NCBI GenBank assembly: GCA_933228895.1
Contig: OW121857.1
Span: 78,983,672-79,047,671, forward strand
DNA: 64,000 bases
Direction: 5' to 3'
Origin: Platycnemis pennipes
Lineage: Eukaryota > Arthropoda > Insecta > Odonata > Platycnemididae
This document shows positions 58,752-64,000 of this stretch, piece after piece. The number at the start of each line of letters is the position of its first letter. Positions within the stretch are counted from its first letter, which is position 1. The notes beneath the pieces are model-generated. The model had not been told where the DNA came from. It made no database searches and worked only from the letters and a program-made list of their open reading frames with translations. Made by a program: the position numbers and the translations under genes.

Positions 58752-59853
58752 ACTTTATCGGTACGAAATAACACATGATTCCAAAGCAAAACTAATACTG
58801 CTCACGCTGCTCACCAACCGTCCAAAATATTCCATGTTTCGCACCCACCTTGCTTGCCTTTCCCCTGTTTCCTGCCTGTTTCCCCTCTTCCGCAGTTATT
58901 TTGAACAAACGAATACGAAAACATGTGACAACTGTACGCCGCAATTTCCCAGATAGAATAGTCTGCTAGACCAAAATTTTGGCAATAGAAATAGACCTCA
59001 AGCGTGGCAATATTGACAGAAATTTTTAGCTGCATATCGTTTGATTTCTTTTGTTCTCAGATAGTGTTGTGGTGTTGTTGTTGATACCATCTCGATAATA
59101 CTTCATCAAGATCTCAAGATCATGACGAAAATTTTGCGAAAGTCGTAAGAGGGCAGTAATGGCATTAATCGGCTTAATGCGGTAATGCGGTGCAGGAATT
59201 TGCGGCATCGGAGAGTCATAATACGAGATGGGTAAATAATGCTTTCATTTATAAACATATTGTTACTTTAATTATGCTGGCATTCGAATGGAACTTTATT
59301 TAGAGCTAATATCAGCATATTAACGGCCAAAGTGCACGACAGATAAAACGCGTGGTGGGTCGGTAAAAGTGACTATACCACAATAGCCCAAATTTTATCT
59401 GCATCGCATCGGAGGGTCATTTTTTTCTTGTTAATGCACGTGTTGCACGTGTATTGCGTCACTTGCCAACATATCAAAAGGGTTTTCATTCATAAAATAC
59501 TCAAACGGTGTGTCTAGTTGCTGGGTATTCACTTTTTCGGGGTCAAGTATATGTATGTTAAGCCATATTTGAGAAATGTTTTCTTGTTGTTTTTCCAGTT
59601 AATCCATGAAACTGAGAATGGCATCCTTCTATATCATTTGGAAATTTTAAAATGTTGCAATTCGTTAAAATTAAAGCTACATAACGATGCTAAAGGAGTG
59701 TTTTACTAATTATGATAAATTTATTTAATTACAGGAATGGGAAACATCCGAAAGAACTTCAGCTAACAAAAGCAAATATTACGGGTAGAAAGATTGTAGT
59801 CTTGTAAATGAAAAATTATTGTAATAAATTCGTGTAGAGCATATTTTTTTGAA
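58752..59853. promoter_or_regulatory. shared upstream region of two head-to-head genes
   Basis: About 1.1 kb separates the start codons of the ZRSR2-like gene (leftward) and the TMEM164-like gene (rightward). It holds two CACGTG boxes at 59437-59442 and 59446-59451. Transcription starts are not visible, and bidirectionality is inferred from the arrangement alone. Confidence 0.5.
59735..59853 (+). other. candidate 5' UTR exon of the TMEM164-like gene, with a short upstream ORF
   Basis: A pyrimidine tract and TTACAG end at 59734 and look like a good splice acceptor. The segment after it would carry the 5' UTR into the coding ATG at 59854. It contains an ATG at 59737 followed by nine codons and a stop, so it would be an upstream ORF if transcribed. 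No upstream donor exon was identified. Confidence 0.35.
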
Positions 59854-60363
59854 ATGTTTGACTGGGCTGTGGCTGGTGTTAACGTTTCCATACCCAGTGA
59901 GGGAGGCCCTGAATGTGCTGCATTTATGCCTATGAATATCCGGATTTTTGAAAGCATTGTTGCTCTAGGAATTGCCATTCAAGTTCTAATTACTGCCCGT
60001 TATAATCCATCATTTAAAAATATTCCTAGTTTCCCAAGAAGTGAACTAGAAACTTCAGGAAAACATAAATCTCAATGCCACAGTGCGGTCAAATCAATCG
60101 AGGAAGTTAGGGAGCTTGGTGCATGCAAGCAGGAGGAAAACGAGTCCCGGCCAGGGGAGGTTGAATCGAAGGAGAGGGAAGCTGCATATTTATTAACGGG
60201 CAAGAAAAATAGTCTTGTCTATGAGAGTTTAAGTGAAAGAAATAGGAAGAATTGGCTGTTAGTACTTCTATGCCTAGTTTGGGGCGCAGAGATTGGATTC
60301 AAATTTGCTTCTCGGACTGTGATATTTCTTCTAAACCCGTGTCATGTAGTAACTGCTGTTCAG
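59854..60363 (+). CDS. TMEM164: TMEM164-like coding exon 1
   Basis: It opens at ATG (preceded by TTTGAA) and ends CTGTTCAG before the donor GTTAG. It encodes the N-terminus, helix 1, a long charged loop (about residues 55-120), helix 2 and the active-site NPCH motif. The reading frame stays open past the donor to 60423, but the homology stops exactly at the splice site. Confidence 0.93.
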
Positions 60364-63300
60364 GTTAGTTTTATCATTAAAACTTATATTAAAAAATGCA
60401 TTTTAAATGTGTTTTGCTTGTAATTTATATAATGTGTGATATTTGTTGGCATGCTTTGGCCACTCTACCAGTGCATATATGCTGGAAAGCTGTAGATTAC
60501 TCCATCAGTGATGGTAACCTTTTTAAGTAGCAGCTTAAATTGACATTCTAATGTCACTATTTCCTCGGCCGCATATATCACATTATGAGTTGAATTGGAT
60601 TATAGGGTATTGAATATTGTTGTTGAATTGTGTGTTGTATTTGCCACAGTGTTGAGGAAATTGACTATGGTGCTCCAGAGTTCCTTAGTACTGGGTCTGC
60701 TAACATGATGGTTTGTAAAAGTTGTTGAAAATAACATTCATCGGTTCCTCTGCCATTTGGTAAGATGAATGCTTTTTGCTATCAAGAATTGTGACATTCC
60801 TAGGAAACTGGAGGCTGGATCCCATTTAATATGCAAAATAAAACTGTAAAGTTAGCTGTTCTTGCAGAGATTGCTATGCCCAGAGTAGGATTTTGATTTG
60901 ATGCAAGAGGTGTAAGTTTTCTTTTAGCTCATAATATGTGCCGAACTTTCCTCATGGAAATGAGGATAGTTTCTCTTGGCTATGTCTAAACATTCCTTGA
61001 TTGCGATGGATGTTGTTATTACTTGTCCCAGAATTGTTGCTAGGATACTGTTGTTACTTATCATGCAATAAAGTTGTGTTGTGTTCTGCATGGTATTGCT
61101 GTAATGCTTTTATAGATTATGATGGTAATTCAAGATATTTGGGATTAATTGACATTCAGTATCTCATCACTCAGAGCTCAGCCATCTACATTGCAAGCAC
61201 CATCTCCAGTAGTTGATGGTTGTTTTTTTATCAGATCAATTGCAATCACTGTTACGACTTAAGTAATTTGCAATTTACACTTTTCTTACACTGTTATTGT
61301 GGGTATAATTAAAAAAAAAATGTTTCCACTATGTGGCAACTCCTGCATTTGCATCGCTGACTAACTACATTGTAACGCAACTGATGATTGACTACATTAT
61401 AATTACACTCCTGGGATAACTCTGTGCCTGAAGGGACGAAATAATTAGATTGAGATCATCATCATCAGTATTTCAATCCTAGGATAGGTTTATTGAAGCC
61501 CTCCATTCTGCCCTATTCAGTGTTAATTCCCTCACACCCTGGTATGTTTTCTCTTTCACATCCTTCTTTATTTGCCCTATGTATTAGTCCCTTGGTCTTA
61601 CTCGCTGGACCTTTCCTTCAATCTTCCCTTCTATTATACTTCTAATTCATTGTGCCTCAAGGTATGTCCAATCCATCTGGTTCTTCTTTGCCATTGTGTT
61701 TTCCATATTGTCCTTTCTTCTCTGCTATTATGTACACCTCTTCATTCCTCACTTTATCTGTCCATTTAATCATCATCATTCTCCTCCAGCACCATGTTTC
61801 GAAGGCTTCAATTCTTCATTGGCCTGCTTTCCTGATGTTCCATGTCTCTGATTCGTAGAGTGCCATGCTCGATACGAATGTTTTGATGAAGTGCTTCCTT
61901 GTTTGCAGCCGTAGTTTCTTTGAGCATAGTAGTTGTCTCTTCTTCATAAATGCTGCCTTAGCTTGTGCTATTCTTTGCTTGATGTCCATCGAGCTTCTTC
62001 CATCCAAGTTATAGTGCTGCTGAGGTAGGTGAAGTTCTCCACTTGTTCGAATTTAACTCCTCAAATTGAGATAGTTGCCGTAAGCTTCTCTCTTCGCACA
62101 CTAGGATTTTAGTTTTCTTCTTGTTCATGCTCACATTATATTCTTGAAGTACTTGGTCCATATTAACAACATATTATATTTTAGATGGGTAGGAAATTGA
62201 TTTTCATTAAGGTCTTTTTCTGACAGAAGTGAGTCTTTTCACAAGCCTTTTACAAGAAGGGAAACCTAAGTGTATTTGACTTGATGAATCATCTTCATGA
62301 TTTACAAAGTTTGTAATCTGATTGCCTGTCTGGTGTTTGAAAGTTAATTACTTAGGGAGCTTGTCTGGACATCCTAATTATACTTATTATGTGCTGTATT
62401 TTCCACTAGATAATATTGTTTTACATTTGAGATGATGATTAGAAAACAATCCTTTTTGAAGCCATCTTTGCCAATACTGTCCTAATCCTCGCATCATTTT
62501 ATTGGCAGTTGTTTCTTAGAATTAAGTAATTACTTGTATTTTTCTTTCTTGGGAACAATATTAATTAATGGTACATTCGATGGGCATTCTATTGGTCGTC
62601 TTTTTTGGAAAAGTAATGGATGGCCCATGAATTGTTGGAATTTCAACAACCACTACATCAAATAATGAACTCTGAATAATGAAATCCACACTTATTTAAT
62701 AAATGAAAACCAACATAGGTCTTGACACATTGTGGCATCTTCAAGTTAAATTCCCTTAATAGGCTTGATCCTTATATTTACCATGGTTAATATAGCTGTG
62801 GTTACAGGTGGGAGGAATGGGTAAGATGGGAGGAAACTAGGGAAATGTGTACTTATGGATCAGAGGGGATGAATTACTTGGTATAAATAATCAGCAAGTG
62901 CGGAGGATGTACAGGAGGGGTGAATGGGTCAGGAACACATCGTAATTATACATAAAATCTTAGAGTTCATTATTTATGTATGTCAAATAATTCCACAAAT
63001 TGATGCCTTCGGCGTTAGCTAAAAAACACTGCAAGAGTATAAATAATTGGTATAAAGTCATCAACTGTCTCTGAAGCTTGTCATGGTAGTGCTATCTTGA
63101 CAAGCAATATTTGGAAAGGTTGCCAGGTTGCACTCGCTTGTCGGCCCTTTGCTTAATAATGTATCATTAATTAATCCTTGTTTCCCATGGAATTGTCATT
63201 ACATCTGTAACTTATTATTCTCATGAATGCAAGAATTTTAAATTATTATTTGAATATCTTTGATCCAAATAAAATAATTGCTGAGGAACTTTAGGATTAA

Positions 63301-63636
63301 GGCTTGAATAGGTAGGTTTTCAAATAATCACTGGCTTCATTATTAGTGGCAGTCTTTAGGAGATAAAAGTAAATATGAAATGTCTTACAGAAGCTATTTT
63401 TGCTGTTGATTGCTTGAGGAATAGTTGTGAATCAACTTTTTTTACTTGCATGAGAATTAACTTGTGAGCACTTTCACTTTCGTGAGATAATTTATCCTCT
63501 AATTTCTCTTTCTCTATAGATATACCTTCTGGCCGCTGAACCTAGTCTTAAAGTGACAGTCATATTCAGATTCCATTTATATTTCCTCAATGGAGCTATA
63601 TTGGCTTTTCTATTTCCTAACACTGAATCAAGAATT
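59854..63636 (+). CDS. TMEM164: TMEM164-like membrane acyltransferase, first two coding exons (gene continues past the window)
   Basis: Exon 59854-60363 (170 codons) and exon 63520-63636 (39 codons) are both phase 0 and join as AVQ-IYLLAA. Family marks are DWAVAGVNV, GGPECAAF, a first hydrophobic helix (ESIVALGIAIQVLI), then NWLLVLLCLVWGAEIGFKF, VIFLLNPCHVVTAVQ and FLNGAILAFLFPNTESRI. These follow human TMEM164 closely. Cys163 in NPCH corresponds to the reported catalytic Cys123 of human TMEM164, an acyltransferase acting on ether phospholipids. The loop after helix 1 is longer than in the human protein and rich in Glu and Lys. The remaining exons lie beyond 64000. Confidence 0.93.
61440..62165 (-). 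mobile_element. degraded non-LTR retrotransposon 3' region (TMEM164-like intron)
   Basis: Minus strand across frames: MNKKKTKILVCEE, SSMDIKQRIAQAKAAFMKKR, LLCSKKLRLQTRKHFIKTFV, SSMALYESETWNIRKAGQ, then EAFETWCWRRMMMIKWTDKV, RNEEV. This is the post-palm block of RTE/Jockey-type reverse transcriptase (LYGSETW, WCWRRM, WTDRV). Stops break it. It lies opposite to the host gene. Confidence 0.85.
62660..62975. mobile_element. candidate small inverted-end element
   Basis: AAATAATGAACTCT (62660-62673) is inverted perfectly as AGAGTTCATTATTT (62962-62975), bounding 316 bp. On the minus strand it includes CTTGAAGATGCCACAATGTG, TCAAGACCTATG, a further decayed hammerhead-like motif at about 62716-62752. 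No target duplication was identified. Confidence 0.4.
63520..63636 (+). CDS. TMEM164: TMEM164-like coding exon 2
   Basis: The acceptor CTCTATAG and donor GTAAGT bound 117 nt, which is 39 codons in phase 0. The product, IYLLAAEPSLKVTVIFRFHL and onward, continues directly from the human-type CHLVTMMQ-IYLLACPP junction. The intron between the two exons is about 3.2 kb. Confidence 0.92.
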
Positions 63637-64000
63637 GTAAGTATGATTTATGTGGATTTTTAATAATTTTTAAAAGTTGAAAATTCCTTGTTTGTTTTTT
63701 TTCATGTATGATCATTTTTGGAGTTCACAGCTTGGCCAACATTGTCATATAGGAATTGAGGTTGTTTTTTTATTTCTCTGGTCTTATTTCTCCCTTATTA
63801 AGAAAAGTTCGACACTGCTGTCAAAGGTTACCATGGTCTCATTTTTCAAGTAAAACTGAAATTGTGTGACTGGATACTACTTTTAACATTACATGGCCTT
63901 GTATAAAGGTAGTTGTTTCAGGCTTGATTTGGTGGAATATCATAGTGAAAGAAAAATACTGGCAATTTTCCACAAGAATAAAGACATTTACTTTTGACCG

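Noticed and set aside
60364..60423. Continuation of the TMEM164-like exon 1 reading frame to its stop
   Set aside because: Homology ends exactly at a GT donor and resumes in phase at 63520, so the extension is intron.

Overview
The window is animal nuclear DNA, most likely from an arthropod and probably an insect. It is AT-rich, its genes carry long introns, and it is full of short tRNA-derived SINEs and cut-and-paste DNA transposons (mariner, piggyBac, hAT-like, pogo/Tigger-like and P/THAP-like). I could not name the species from the sequence.

Two host genes are well supported, and they lie head to head in the right half. On the minus strand, nine coding exons between 58751 and 31216 join in frame to give a 568-residue protein of the ZRSR2 / Urp family (U2AF35-related). 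Its order is basic N-terminus, charged coiled coil, CCCH zinc finger, U2AF-homology RRM, second CCCH zinc finger, RS tail. It should act in the nucleus in 3' splice-site recognition, especially for U12-type introns. On the plus strand, starting at 59854, are the first two coding exons of a TMEM164-like membrane acyltransferase gene that runs off the right edge. The two start codons are about 1.1 kb apart, so the genes may share a bidirectional promoter. No functional link between them is implied beyond the shared upstream region.

Region 1-31 kb is intergenic. I found no convincing protein-coding host gene there. It holds several SINE families, degraded non-LTR retrotransposon 3' ends (about 4.3, 8.4 and 21.7 kb), inverted repeats with hammerhead-ribozyme-like cores (6.85 and 28.1 kb), a small hAT-like MITE nested in a SINE with a perfect 8-bp target duplication (11.9 kb), tandem duplications, and four or five CpG-rich islands (2.3, 10.2, 15, 17 and 30 kb) of unknown function. 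Region 31.2-58.8 kb is the ZRSR2-like gene. Its large introns have collected most of the DNA transposons: a hAT-like MITE (36.9 kb), a pogo/Tigger-like element with an internal palindrome and a GATA-rich array (41.9-43.4 kb), a P-like element carrying a THAP-domain relic (43.7-45.7 kb) and itself invaded by a fold-back insert, a decayed piggyBac bounded by TTAA (49.6-52.2 kb), an internally deleted mariner (52.8-53.7 kb), and an unassigned 2.5-kb element with 23-bp inverted ends (54.2-56.7 kb). Region 58.8-64 kb holds the shared upstream region, the start of the TMEM164-like gene, and a degraded non-LTR fragment within its first coding intron.
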